From NCBI RefSeq assembly GCF_038502225.1, contig NC_091391.1, positions 6,935,420 to 6,999,419 on the forward strand: 64,000 nt of DNA, in the 5' to 3' direction. Below are positions 1 to 10,019 of the stretch, in pieces; within the stretch, counting starts at the first letter, position 1; each line of letters opens with the position of its first letter. A program made the position numbers and the translations under genes. Under the pieces are notes generated by a model. It saw only the letters and a program-made list of their open reading frames with translations, was not told where the DNA came from and searched no databases. The DNA is from Cherax quadricarinatus. Taxonomy: Eukaryota; Arthropoda; Malacostraca; Decapoda; Parastacidae.

Positions 1-34
1 CATCATGATTGGGAAAAGATTCTCTATCTTTTCA

Positions 35-84
<50 letters not shown>

Positions 85-135
85 CGACCCTGAGAACAAG
101 TCTCTGAGAGGGCCTGGCGACCCCCAAAGGGTTAA
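1..135 (+). mobile_element. Right end of a TTAA-flanked miniature element (about 1.08-kb family)
   Basis: Only the terminal part lies in the window. It has the T-run, then the block 'ctgagaacaagtctctgaga' and a terminal inverted repeat ending in TTAA at 132-135. The same end closes the complete copy at 3809-4886. TTAA target sites with ends starting CCC are typical of the piggyBac superfamily, so a non-autonomous piggyBac-like element is inferred. No transposase is visible in any copy. Confidence 0.75.
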
Positions 136-521
136 AATAGGCACCTAGTATGAGTGGGAACTGAACTGGTCTCACCTCTACTATATCAAACCACAAAATT
201 ACTTTTCCAGGGCAACGCATGTACGTATTGTATATTATCATCATTTTTTCTATCATTCAAGGCTGAAAGCAAAGATGGTAAAACTTTAATGTATGGCCTC
301 ACAGACACAAATGTAATGTGTGGAGTTTATACAGGAACCCACGTATGAGATTTTTTTGAGCAGTGAAATGTATGTTCCACTATATAGAACTACTAAAGTT
401 ATCAAATAATGCAATAGAAGCACCTGGAATAAAAATAGAGATGGAAAAATCTGGTAATTATTCTCATATTCAAATCATGAGTAATGGCATACAGATTAAC
501 GGAGCAAATAGGGAAGACAAA
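136..521. other. No recognised feature
   Basis: AT-rich sequence with only short open frames and no motif I recognise. No repeat relationship to the rest of the window was seen. Confidence 0.5.
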
Positions 522-700
522 TAGCTTTTATTATTTATTTTCATTATTTATACATCAGCCATCTCCCACCAAGGTAGGGCGGCCTGAAAAAAGAAAAATT
601 TCCATCATTCTCTACATCAATGTCTTGTCATAGGCACTTGCACTAGTTATAAAACTGCAGCATTAACATCTTCAAAGTGCAGACACTGTACTTATTACCA
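522..700 (-). mobile_element. RTE LINE 3'-end fragment
   Basis: The sequence matches, in reverse orientation, the 3' untranslated end of the RTE copy ending at 43477. It shares the AT-rich tail, 'cccaccaaggtagggcggcc', the 'ccatcattctctacatcaat' segment and 'aaagtgcagacactgtactt'. It has no coding part, so it is a severely 5'-truncated insertion. Confidence 0.7.
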
Positions 701-980
701 CATTTGTCATTTCCCACCTAGGCAGGGTGGGAGATGGCTGTCCTGATAATTTTGAGAATCCTACACCAAATATTATTCTCCCTAGAGATTTCAAACTCTG
801 TAATGTAAAATGGTGGATGACAAACATCAGCATTGTTTCAGAAATAGTACTGGGAAGTAATCTAGCCCAAAAACCTAGACACCAAAGATTGCAGAAGTTT
901 ACATTAAGCCAACTGATATTAGAACCTACTAGAAATGAGAATTAGATTTGATCATCACAGACAACGAGGAACTATACTGT
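701..980. other. No recognised feature
   Basis: Short open frames only. A second 'cccacctaggcagggtggga' near 712 shows that a further small piece of RTE 3' end is present in the other orientation. The rest is unassigned. Confidence 0.4.
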
Positions 981-1092
981 ACACAAATAACCAGCACATA
1001 GGAGAATGAAACTTGGGACGTTTTGGTCCAAGTCGGACTGAAACATCATAGGTTTCATTCTCCAATGTGCGGGTTAATTGTGTATTGTTCTA
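981..1092. mobile_element. Penelope-like terminal fragment with paired hammerhead-like motifs
   Basis: Two partly overlapping inverted copies of one motif lie here: the hairpin 'ggtccaagtcggac' followed by GAAAC-like sequence, then a CATTCTCC...GTGCGGGTTA...GTGTATTGTTC tail. The same motif bounds the Penelope-like insertion at 36256-37168. Hammerhead ribozymes in Penelope-like terminal repeats are established knowledge. The call here rests on similarity and the core is degenerate. Confidence 0.5.
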
Positions 1093-1311
1093 ATCATGGT
1101 ATTGTGACTTTCTATTCTTTAATGAGGAACTAATCAAAGACAACAGTATCGAGTGCAATAAATTCTGATCATGCCCTCACTGAAGACCAAGCAAGTATAA
1201 CTTCACGTGTAGATAACCAGTGGAGGAAATGTTTAGTAAATTTTACTACTGTTGATAGTGGTGCAGTGATATAGCCTTGCCACTCCACCTGTTGGAAATA
1301 CTTAGTGCATG

Positions 1312-1890
1312 TCAGGTGACCCTCTGGTGAGACATCAGGAAGTTATCTTGTAAGATCTACCTCTGGTGAGACATCAGGAAGCTATCTTGTAGGATCTACC
1401 CTCTGGTGAGACATCAGGAAGCTACCTTGTAGGATCTACCTCTGGTGAGACATCAGGAAGCTATCTTATAGGGTCTACTTCTGGTGAGACAGCAGGAAGC
1501 TATCTTGTAGGATATACCTTTGGTGAGACATCAGGAAGCTATCTCGTCGGATCTACCCTCTGGTGAGACATCAGGAAGCTATCATGTAGGATCTACCTCT
1601 GGTGAGACATCAGGAAGCTATCTTGCAGGATCTACCTCTGGTGAGACATCAGGAAGCTATCTTGTAGGGTCTACCCTCTAGTGAGACATCAGGAAGCTAT
1701 CTTGTAGGGTCTACCCTCTGGTGAGACATCAGGAAGCTATCTTGTAGGATCTACCTCTGGTGAGACATCAGGAAGCTATCTTGTAGGGTCTACCCTCTAG
1801 TGAGACATCAGGAAGCTATCTTGTAGGGTCTACCCTCTGGTGAGACATCAGGAAGCTGTCTTATAGGATCTAACTCTGGTGACAGGTGTT
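1312..1890. repeat. 39-40-bp minisatellite, about 14 copies
   Basis: Tandem repeats of a unit beginning 'tctggtgagacatcaggaag' and ending 'ctatcttgtaggatctac', with single-base variants (agcaggaag, tagtgagac, gggtctac). The array fades out at 1880 in 'gtgacaggtg'. I could not tie it to a transposon end. Confidence 0.95.
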
Positions 1891-2095
1891 ACTGAAGGTT
1901 GACTGTGGAATAACAACCGAAAGTATACGACTCATTTTGTTTCTTTCGATTTGCCCACTGTCATTATTTACTGAAGGACAGTTGTAGAGTTAGTGCTCTT
2001 GTCTAGTGAGAGGGTTTCACTAAGCCTAGGTCAGTCAGTGCTGGAGGTGCTGTCCTGGTGGTGTGCAGTAGGTAGGATAATAGATGGCTTTTAGG

Positions 2096-2465
2096 GAATA
2101 ACAGCACTGTAGGTGGGGTGGAAATATGTTGCAGTTTTCGAAGTGTAGTATTATTTTTTCAGGAAATAACAACTCTGAAAGAGGGGTGGAAATATGTTGC
2201 AGTTTTCGAAGTGTAGTATTATTTTTTCAGGAAATAACAACTCTGAAAGAGGGTTGGAAATATGTTGCAGTTTTTGAACTGTAGTATCGGTGTTTGCAGG
2301 GAATAACAGCACTGAAGGATGGGTGGAGACATGTTGCAGTTTTTTAATTGTAATATCGGCATGCCTCTGGCAAAATAGTGATGGAGTGAGTGATATTGAA
2401 AGTGTTTCCTCTTTTTTTGGTCACACTGCCTTGGTGGGAGATGGCTGATGTGTTAAAACAAAAAA
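2096..2465 (+). mobile_element. RTE LINE 3'-end fragment with internal 68-bp tandem duplication
   Basis: Plus-strand 3' end of the RTE family: 'atgttgcag' and 'gatggagtgagtgat' blocks, then 'ctgccttggtgggagatggc' and an A-rich tail. Upstream of it, a segment of about 68 bp ('gaaataacaactctgaaaga' through 'tattattttttcag') is repeated nearly three times. It corresponds to a part present once in the 43.3-kb copy, so the duplication arose within this fragment. Confidence 0.7.
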
Positions 2466-2865
2466 ATGCAGCACTACCTGTTGGTGCAGAGATGACTCTA
2501 GTTCAAGATGTTTACATGTTTTTTTTGCTTATTTCAAGAGCTGCCATTATTATCTACCTTTATAATTGAGACTGTGGATCAATTTCCTGGATCCCCATTA
2601 TGTGGGGCACCCTTTACAAACTTTTTTACAATGTGGAATTGCTATTGGGCATCCCCTTGATGCCCAAACATGGTACTGGCATTCTTCCCATCCTCTTTGA
2701 TACCTTGAACCCTCACATTACCTTGACCATGGAACCATCTTCACCTACATTGTGACTTAGACTGGTTAATCTTTCCTCACCTTTCTACCTTTCACTAAAT
2801 AGATTTATTACATCAATTCTAGCTTTCTTTGTTAGCTCATTAGTTAGATTAAGGGACACGTTCAA
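2466..2865. other. No recognised feature
   Basis: No convincing coding or repeat signal. Confidence 0.4.
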
Positions 2866-2990
2866 CTAATACAATATCGTATTGTGGCAGCGTTTCACTC
2901 TCCAGAAGCTTTGTCAAGCCAGTATGTCTTGGCAAAGTTCCTGGAGAGTGAAACGTTGCCACAATGAAATGTCACATTAGTTGCATTTGT
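2866..2990. ncRNA. Inverted pair of hammerhead-ribozyme-like motifs (type a)
   Basis: Two copies of a motif face each other: each has 'ctggagagtgaaacg' (minus strand 'cttctggagagtgaaacgct'), followed by 'gccacaat'. CTGGAG-type stem II arms, the conserved GAAAC block and a palindromic ACGT junction fit a short-stem-III hammerhead as known from Penelope-like elements. The CUGAUGA box is degenerate (TTGACAA, TTGGCAA), so activity is doubtful. Confidence 0.45.
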
Positions 2991-3095
2991 GTCTTTTGTC
3001 TAACATATTGTTGGTAAATCTACCAACATTATTAAAGCTTATTAGTTCCTCTGTTGTACTACTCCCCATAACCATTAGTATTCTCACCCTTTTGG

Positions 3096-3293
3096 CACTT
3101 TGTGACCTATGTGGGTTGAGTGCACTTTGTGACCTATGTGGGTTGAGTGCCCTTTGTGATCTATGTGGGTTGAGTGCACTTTGTGACCTATGTGGGTTGA
3201 GTGCACTTTGTGACCTATGTGGGTTGAGTGCACTTTGTGACCTATGTGGGTTGAGTGCACTTTGTGACCTATGTGGGTTGAGTGCACTTTGTG
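3096..3293. repeat. 27-bp minisatellite, about 7 copies
   Basis: Unit 'gcactttgtgacctatgtgg' plus 'gttgagt', repeated seven times with few changes. Because 27 is a multiple of 3, long open frames appear in several frames on both strands. They encode simple peptide repeats and are artefacts. Confidence 0.97.
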
Positions 3294-3484
3294 AACAAAA
3301 TATTGTACCTCTCCATATTTTTAATACCAGTGTTCCTATGCATCTAGCTGCACACACTCTTATATACAATAGTTACCTATCTGTTCTTACTACTAACTAT
3401 ACAATACAATGCAACTTTATTTCAAAATAATACATTGTTTATGCAGAAATGGGTGACACTTCAGGATATGTTGAAAACCCAGAG
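3294..3484. other. No recognised feature
   Basis: Pyrimidine-rich unique-looking sequence between two repeats. Confidence 0.4.
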
Positions 3485-3674
3485 CATTTCAGCAAGCTTA
3501 AGCTTAATGCTACAAGGGCATATCATTGTAGAGGGGAGGGGAGGGAAGAAGGGGAAGGAATGGGAAGGGAGGAATGTGGAGGAAGGGGCAGGGAAGGGGA
3601 AGAGTGTGGGTAATTAGGTTTGATTTCAGCAAGCTTAAGCTTAATGCTACAAGGGCATATCATTGTAGAGGCAG
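3485..3674. repeat. 48-bp direct repeat flanking a purine-rich tract
   Basis: A segment containing 'cagcaagcttaagcttaatg' and 'ctacaagggcatatcattgt' occurs at about 3487 and again at about 3628. Between the copies is a G-rich, almost pyrimidine-free tract (3535-3612). This resembles a local duplication with a tract that could form unusual DNA structure. Confidence 0.8.
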
Positions 3675-5100
3675 GCCTCACTTACACAGCAGGTTAGGTT
3701 CCTGGTTACTACTGTAAAATAAAAAAAATTGCTGTAAGGTGAAATGTAGTCTTTTTTTCACTTTCAAATGTATATAAAAGCCTGATAACATGTTTACACT
3801 ACCATATATTAACCCTTTCAGGGTTTTGGCCGTACTAGTACGGCTTACGCACCAGGGTTTTTGACGTACTAGTACGCCTAAATTCTAGCGTCCTCGAATC
3901 TAATGAGAGAAAGCTGGTAGGCCTACATATGAAAGAATGGGTCTGTGGTCAGTGTGCGCAATATAAAAAAAATCCTGCAGCACACAGTGCCTAATGAGAA
4001 AAAAAAAAACTTTAACCGTGTTTTTGGATTAAAACAGCGACTTTGCACTGTATTTTCGTATGGTATTTATTGTTCTATTCTAGTTTTCCTGGTCTCATTT
4101 TATAGAATTGAAGACATATTACAGAAATTGAGATGATTTTGACTGGTTTTACAAAGAAAAGTACCTTGAAATTGAGCTCAAAGTAGCAGAAATGTTCGAT
4201 TTTTACCAAAGTTCAAAAGTAAACAAATCATGCTAAGCGTCCAATACACGTCAACTGGTGAGTAATATTCTTTCACAAGTGCGCCGATATTATTTATACA
4301 ATTTTTTACACTAATTCACTAGTCTGCATAACAGTAAATCTTCTATTTTTTTGTGAGAATAAAAATTCAAAGTGGAAAGCAAAAGAATGTAAGAGGGGCC
4401 TGGGGACGTGACTAATGAACAGAAGAAATGTTATTTTAGTGCCAGGAGTGTCTTTCTTGTTTATTCTGGACCCTATTCGGAAATTGGTATCTTTTGAAAT
4501 TTGTGTGAAATTGGCAAAATTGCAAAATTCTGACCACTGTATTGGTTAGTTGAAATTGGTAAATGGGTGGTTTCTTGTACTCATTCAATAGAAAAAATGG
4601 AGTTCTAACAAAATAGTTATGATTTTTGTCGACTAGTACACCGGAATTGGCCGAAAATAGGGCTCAAATTGGGCAAAATCGCCGATGCGTAAACATCGTT
4701 GAGACTGCTAACTTTGCAAGAGCATAATTCCGTAAGTTTTCCGTCAAATTTCATACTTTTGGTGTCATTATGATCGGAAAAAGATTCTCTATCTTACATA
4801 AGAATTTTTTTTTTTTTTTTTTTTTTTAATATGGCCGACCCTGAGAACAAGTCTCTGAGAGGGCCTGTCGACCCTGAAAGGGTTAAGCAAGCAATAAAGT
4901 TAGGCCTAAAAATTTCATATACAATACACACATTACTTAAAATATTTTCATCATTAGCTTATAGTGAGTGGTGAATATATTATACTGTACAAAATTTGAA
5001 TAAATGAAGAATGGCTATAATTTAAAATCACTGCATTAGCAAAATGCCACAAGGCAAAGCATTGTAAAATGAGGCCCAGATGTACATGATTATAGGAAAT
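3670..5100. mobile_element. GP miniature element, interrupted by a TTAA element
   Basis: The left part ('cctcacttacacagcaggtt', 'ttgctgtaaggtgaaatgta') and right part ('cttatagtgagtggtgaata', 'gcattgtaaaatgagg') match the ends and interior of the GP family seen complete at 47608-56942. The copy is split by the TTAA element at 3809-4886. Joining the sequence on either side of the TTAA gives continuity with the other copy. Confidence 0.65.
3809..4886 (+). mobile_element. Complete 1.08-kb TTAA-flanked miniature element
   Basis: TTAA at both ends, then inverted ends CCCTTTCAGGGT / ACCCTGAAAGGG. Just inside the left end two direct repeats of 34 bp each contain the palindrome GTACTAGTAC (3832 and 3866). 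Full-length relatives are at 10020-11101 and 49386-50466. There is no transposase frame. By TTAA target and CCC ends it is inferred to be piggyBac-like and non-autonomous. Confidence 0.85.
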
Positions 5101-5212
5101 AATCAATCTGGTAAAATCATCGGTACTATCCTTTACATTAGATGACATTAGTTTTGCTAGAATTTGATTGGACCAAAATGATACAAACAAAAGACTGTTT
5201 CCTTATTCTTAT

Positions 5213-5352
5213 ACCCACCTTCCATGCTGATCGTAGTGGCAATTTGAACGTATGAATCAAGCACTACGTACCATACTTTTGAACGTATGAATCAAGAACT
5301 ACGTACCATACTTTTCTTGAGCAAGGGACTAGTAACCCCCTTCTCTTTTATA
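5213..5352 (+). mobile_element. Possible RTE 5' leader fragment with 35-bp duplication
   Basis: A segment containing 'gaacgtatgaatcaagcact' and 'acgtaccatac' is present twice in tandem (from about 5246 and 5281). It is followed by 'gagcaagggactagtaaccc', which resembles the leader of the RTE copies ('gagcaatgggctagtaaccc' near 40229). The match is short. Confidence 0.4.
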
Positions 5353-5548
5353 AAGTAATGCAGCAGACCCTTATATTACATGGTAGTTATGTTCCAGAAA
5401 ATGCTGTCAGATAAATCTGTGTTATATAAACTGAAAAACTTATGGGGAAAATAGGCTTGCATTCTTGGGATACCCCCAGAAGCCAAAAAACTTTTTTTTT
5501 TAGACATCCAGATCTTACAAAAATAAAAATAATAGTTGTTTTTGTTGT

Positions 5549-5836
5549 TTAACCCTTAAACGGTCCAAACGTATATATACGTTCACTCACGTAGTGACCC
5601 AGATTTTTTTATAGAAAAAAAATTCTTTTTTTAATAGGAAAAAAGAGTATATGGTACCCAGGCATCCCCAATTATATTAATATGGCATGCAGCGAGTGCA
5701 CACACCCATTCTCTCATGTCTAGGTGACTCATGCTTATCGTGGCAATGTTGAATGAATGACAAAGAAAACGTATATATACGTTTGGGGTGCTACGCGCGT
5801 GAACGTATATATACGTTTGGACCGTTTAAGGGTTAA
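5549..5836. mobile_element. Short TTAA-flanked miniature element (288 bp)
   Basis: TTAA at both ends and inverted ends CCCTTAAACGGTCCAAACG / CGTTTGGACCGTTTAAGGG. Each end carries the palindrome CGTATATATACG. It shares architecture with copies at 19186, 22368, 24494 and 56347 but with a different palindrome centre. Confidence 0.88.
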
Positions 5837-6104
5837 GACTTCAAATGCAACAGATTTAATATTTACCTTAAATTGTGGTTGCTGGTGTATGTCAGTGATT
5901 GTGAAGAGAGTGGAGATGCATGGTGTGGCCCTACAGGGCTGAGGTGGATGGTTGTTGGTTGTTGGAAAAAGTGGATGGTTGAGGTTCTGGTACTAAAGTT
6001 GATGGTTGTATTGGAGTGTGCATAAATTCTGTAATGGATCTCTGGCTTCTTGTACCCTGCAGTACATAATTCATTATTCCAGAAGCTTCGTACTTCCAGG
6101 CTGG

Positions 6105-6640
6105 AGTCAAGAGTCCATTGATGCAGCTAGGTTTTTCATCACTTTTCTTGTGTAGTTACACTTGAATAACTTAACTCCCCGACGCAGTGGTTGTATTAAA
6201 GATGTTGTATTTGGAGGTAAAAATACAACATTTACATGTGGGGTCTCCCACACTACCTCCAACATTGTCTCCCACACTACTTCCAACATTGTCTCCCACA
6301 CTACCTCCATCATTGTCTCCCACGCCACCTCCATCATTGTCTCCCACGCCACCTCCAACATTGTCTCCCACGCTACCTCCAACATTGTCTCCTACACTAC
6401 CTTGTGGATGAGTATGGGAATTATCAAGAATGAAGAGAGCCTTGAATGCAAGGTTCTTGCTGTGCAGGTAAAACTTGACTTCAGGAATAAAATGATGCTT
6501 AAACCAGTCAATAAATATTTCTTCTGTCATCCATGCTGACTGGTTTAGCCTCCAAACTACTGGTAAGGTGTTTTTATCTATGCGTTTCAGTGCACAAGGA
6601 TTCTTTGAGCGGTAAATAACCATGGACTTACACTGGAAAT
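6105..6640 (-). pseudogene. DDE transposase fragment of Tigger-like element E
   Basis: Read on the minus strand, the fragment shows 'GDFQCKSMVIYRSKNP', then an aromatic-rich segment ending 'FIDWFKHHFIPEV' and the second catalytic block 'ALFILDNSHTHP'. In a shifted frame the third block appears as 'VVFLPPNTTSLIQPL'. This order is that of DDE_1 transposases of the pogo/Tigger/Jerky group. A 24-bp minisatellite separates the second and third blocks. The third catalytic acid is not preserved ('LRRGV' where family members have MDQ-V). The copy is inactive. Confidence 0.75.
6245..6405. repeat. 24-bp minisatellite inside transposase
   Basis: Unit 'tctcccacactacctccaac' plus 'attg', about 6.7 copies, with c/t variants. 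It lies between the transposase blocks LDNSHTHP and LPPNTTS. The 24-bp length keeps the frame open. Confidence 0.95.
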
Positions 6641-6924
6641 CGCCTGACACATTACTGTAAAGGAGCAAAGTGAAGCAATCCTTTGCTGCCTTGAAGTCCA
6701 GTGCAACCCCACGGAGACAGTGGTCTCGCCCACAGCCAGGCAGCAGTCTGAGCTAGGGAAATATCCCTCAGGGAACGCTCCAAATTTTTTCCCCTCCCGC
6801 AAACTGAACCGTTTTAAGCCAATTTTACGAAGTATTGTATAAATTATGCCACAATTTTTCAATAGTGTAATAACCAAAATGTGCCAAATAAATCCGTGTA
6901 ATATGAGGGGTCTACTGTAAATGT

Positions 6925-7015
6925 AAAAAGAAGATAAACTCTATAGTTTTCTTATTTTTTGGGGCATCCTGCCTCTGTGGGAGTCGGCTGATATGTTGGA
7001 AAAAAAAAAAAAAGC
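6925..7015 (+). mobile_element. RTE LINE 3'-end fragment
   Basis: 'cctgcctctgtgggagtcgg' followed by 'ctgatatgttgg' and an A-run matches the terminal part of the RTE 3' end. Confidence 0.55.
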
Positions 7016-7099
7016 CTTAATCATCCTAATCCCGCAGCAAACAGGCTAATGCATTTCTTCACCTCAGTATTCTGCAGCTACAATCAGTATTCCTGGTTA

Positions 7100-7490
7100 A
7101 AGACCTTTACCCTGCTTACCAGCTGGTAAAGTACTGATGGATCAAATGTGGAAGTTGCCAAGAGTAAACCAGATCACTGCCTCTGCTGCCAAGTAATGAG
7201 CCAGACTGTAATGGCTATGTGGACCACAGCAGCTGCAAACAGCCACAGCCTGGTTGAACGTGCAACCAACAGGAAAGCTTGGCCCCCAGGCTTGGCTGTG
7301 AGGGTAAACAAAATTTTCAACTGTCAGTGGTATCCCTCTAACCTCAGTCAAATACAGAGATGTGTTCCTGGTGGTCTCCCGGCCGTTTGTGCAGTTTTTG
7401 AAATAAGTTGCATGGGGTCATTACCGTCACAAGTACCTTTGTGGGTTTAGCGCTTAGTTCTGATTGTAATAATAATACCATTACAAGTGC
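7100..7490 (+). mobile_element. LINE D 3'-end fragment
   Basis: A decayed segment with 'cacagcctggttgaacgtgc' leads to the end 'gtgggtttagcgctta', then a TAATAATAAT tail. The same terminal motif and TAA-type tail occur near 15.4, 18.6, 35.1 and 46.9 kb. The coding region is not recognisable. The family assignment is a guess. Confidence 0.5.
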
Positions 7491-7721
7491 ACCACATCTT
7501 CATAACATGTAAGCAATAGCACATGCACAAACTTCTTGGTATGCTGACGTGTGCATCACGAGCACTGCTACCTCGGTTTGTGCTCTTGGACAAAGTACTA
7601 AATTTTGCAAGTAAATATATACTCAACCCTGCCTCCCTCCTGTTCTTTGTACATAAAAAAAGCAGCATACCTGTCAAACTTGTGTTAGGTAAATGAACAT
7701 ATGTAAATGTAACTAATTTAA
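7491..7721. other. No recognised feature
   Basis: Short open frames without recognisable similarity. Confidence 0.4.
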
Positions 7722-7845
7722 GATTTTATTGTGGCAACATTTTGCTCTCCAGGAGCTGCGTCAAGCTGTTAAAGCTTGACAAAGCTTCTGGAGAGGCAAA
7801 CATTGTCACAATAAAATGTCACATTAGTTGCATTTACTTAATATT
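7722..7845. ncRNA. Inverted pair of hammerhead-like motifs (type a)
   Basis: Same layout as 2866-2990: minus-strand 'agctcctggagagcaaaatg' facing plus-strand 'agcttctggagaggcaaaca', each followed by TTGYCACAATAAAAT. The conserved GAAA is mutated in both halves, so these are decayed relatives. A shared tail 'gtcacattagttgcattt' follows in both loci. Confidence 0.45.
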
Positions 7846-8236
7846 TTGTTGGTAATTCTACCATTATTACCTGTCAAAGTCACTATAGCAATTGATCATC
7901 AGCATTTGTGGTTTCCAAGACCTACATTTACCTCTCTGTTTTTCTCCAGTTCAGATCCAGAGTGGGAGTCCACTCTCCCTTTGAAATTATTCTCATAATG
8001 TTGAACTCTAATTTATCCTTTTATTTTTTTGGAGACTTGCTTCAACTCCATCTGTGCTGTCCTAATGACAGCGAGGTTTGACATTATGCAGTGACATCTC
8101 GATTAGTTTGAATATTGAATCCCATTTAGTGGTCACATTATTCGAATTCACGTTGTTTGAATTGCAGGCAATTTTTGCATGATAGGGAGATTTTTGGGGG
8201 GAAACTAGCATTAATATCACACTAATTGACACTTGG
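7846..8236. other. No firm feature
   Basis: AT-rich. I see nothing that can be assigned. Confidence 0.4.
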
Positions 8237-9118
8237 CTGTACAGGTTTACATACTGCAGCACTTTCATCCAAGGTTTACATACTGCAGCACTTTCGTCCC
8301 AGGTTTACATACTGCAGCACTTTCGTCCCAGGTTTATATAGTGCAGCACTTTCATCCCAGGTTTACATACTGCAGCACTTTCATCCCAGGTTTACATACT
8401 GCAGCACTTTTGTCCCAGGTTTACATACTGCAGCACTTTCATCCCAGGTTTACATACTGCAGCACTTTCATCCCAGGTTTACATACTGCAGCACTTTCAT
8501 CCCAGGTTTACATACTGCAGCACTTTTGTCCCAGGTTTACATACTGCAGCACTTGCATCCCAGGTTTACATACTGCAGCACTTTCATCCCAGGTTTACAT
8601 ACTGCAGCACTTTCATCTCAGGTTTACATACTGCAGCACTTTTGTCCCAGGTTTACATACTGCAGCACTTTCATCCCAGGTTTACATACTGCAGCACTTT
8701 TGTCCCAGGTTTACATACTGCAGCACTTTCATCCCAGGTTTACATACTGCAGCACTTTCATCCCAAGTTTACATACTACAGCACTTTCATCCCAGGTTTA
8801 CATACTGCAGCACTTTCATCCCAGGTTTACATACTGCAGCACTTTCATCCCAGGTTTACATACTGCAGCACTTTCGTCCCAGGTTTACATACTGCAGCAC
8901 TTTCATCCCAGGTTTACATACTGCAGCACTTTCATCCCAGGTTTACATACTGCAGCACTTTCATCCCAGGTTTACATACTGCAGCACTTTTGTCCCAGGT
9001 TTACATACTGCAGCACTTTCGTCCCAGGTTTACATACTGCAGCACTTTCGTCCCAGGTTTACATACTGCAACACTTTCGTCCCAGGTTTACATGCTGCAG
9101 CACTTTCGTCCCACTGCA
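8237..9118. repeat. 29-bp minisatellite, about 30 copies
   Basis: Unit 'tttacatactgcagcacttt' plus 'catcccagg', with t/g variants in 'catccc', 'cgtccc' and 'tgtccc'. Each unit contains a PstI-type CTGCAG. The 29-bp unit lacks stops in all three plus-strand frames, so three overlapping long open frames occur. They are artefacts, not genes. Confidence 0.98.
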
Positions 9119-9407
9119 CTTCTTTTCCTACAGTGAAAAATAGCAGTACTCTCCTTTTTTTGTGTGTGTTAACCAGCACAGTGCTTCACAAGATCTGTTT
9201 CATTACGGATGTACAGCTATTGCCAGTGCTATTTATAATTTATGATCCTTAATAATGAAATGTCTCCCGAGGTACTTAAAGATCCGAAGCTTGCTCTCTA
9301 CTCGTCAATTTGGTTTTTGAAATGATCGTTCTACCTTTAATCTCCTATTCTGACGAGATAAATGTAGTGTTTGGAACGACTTCGTGGACTAATCAGTTTC
9401 TCTCTAT
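9119..9407. other. No recognised feature
   Basis: Nothing recognisable between the minisatellite and the TATC run. Confidence 0.4.
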
Positions 9408-9432
9408 CTATCTATCTATCTATATCTATCTA
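9408..9432. repeat. TATC microsatellite
   Basis: Imperfect run of tatc units. Confidence 0.9.
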
Positions 9433-9469
9433 GAAAAGCTTTAGTTCTGGCATTGCAGCATTTTGTTCC

Positions 9470-9910
9470 AGGTCCAGGCCCATGCAGCAGTACTCTGCTG
9501 CATCCTTAGTAATACCTTATTTGTGATAGCTGTTAATGGACATTCTTCAAATCTTCCCACAAGTATCTGTTCATGCCTATATGTTGTTGATCTTTGCCAT
9601 CGTTTGCTCAGGCCCAGACTGTCAACTTGTTACAGCCATTCAACAGGTTATAGATCATGTTGCCAGCTGGATAACATTGCATGTCTCAAGTTTTCTGGAA
9701 TTAGATGGTGGTAGTCAGGAACTAGTCGCTCTTGACATGGGTCTTAAGCATCCACTGGCATTCTGGATACCCATAAAGGTACCCAAAAAATTTCATACTG
9801 ATAATCAAAAGTCCATAATTTCCACAAGATGCCTTATCCCACAGCGTATTTTATACCTGCATGGCTCGGTTATCCCAGTATGTGCTGTGGTTAAATATTT
9901 AGGCCTATGA
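9470..9910 (+). pseudogene. Reverse transcriptase fragment of an I-type LINE
   Basis: Translated pieces in shifting frames resemble reverse transcriptase: 'CCILSNTLFVIAVNG' aligns with the block before the catalytic motif. 'SCLYVVDLCH' / 'FAIVCSGPDCQL' stands where YVDD-FAI-CSG is expected. 'YLHGSVIPVCAVVKYLGL' resembles the thumb-region segment ending in LGL. The YxDD aspartates are lost (VVD), so the copy is dead. RNase H pieces of what is probably the same element resume at about 13430. The gap holds three DNA transposons. Confidence 0.6.
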
Positions 9911-10019
9911 TTGGTTAATTTCATGGCATTCTCACATCTTATGAGCCACTTGTCTTAGGACTTAGGTGACTGAACCTACTATGGAGATTTAGGTATATTT
10001 CTCTGCCTTCCCAGCTACC

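Larger units (their letters stand above)
5361..6917 (-). mobile_element. Tigger/pogo-like element E with decayed transposase
   Basis: Inverted ends CAGCAGACCCTTATATTACA (left) and CAGTAGACCCCTCATATTAC (right, reverse strand). Minus-strand transposase remnants lie at 6105-6640. A TTAA miniature element (5549-5836) has inserted in it. The ends differ from the CAGTGGACCCCC family, so this is a separate lineage. Confidence 0.7.

Noticed and set aside
2977..3430. Protein with leucine/cysteine-rich repeats
   Set aside because: Product of a 27-bp tandem repeat, open on both strands.
7142..7450. Open frames of 69-100 codons as candidate host genes
   Set aside because: They overlap a LINE D tail, have no recognisable domain and lie on both strands.
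8226..9252. Three overlapping plus-strand open frames of 164-339 codons
   Set aside because: They are different frames of the 29-bp minisatellite. The unit contains no stop in any plus frame, so the peptides cycle through the same words.
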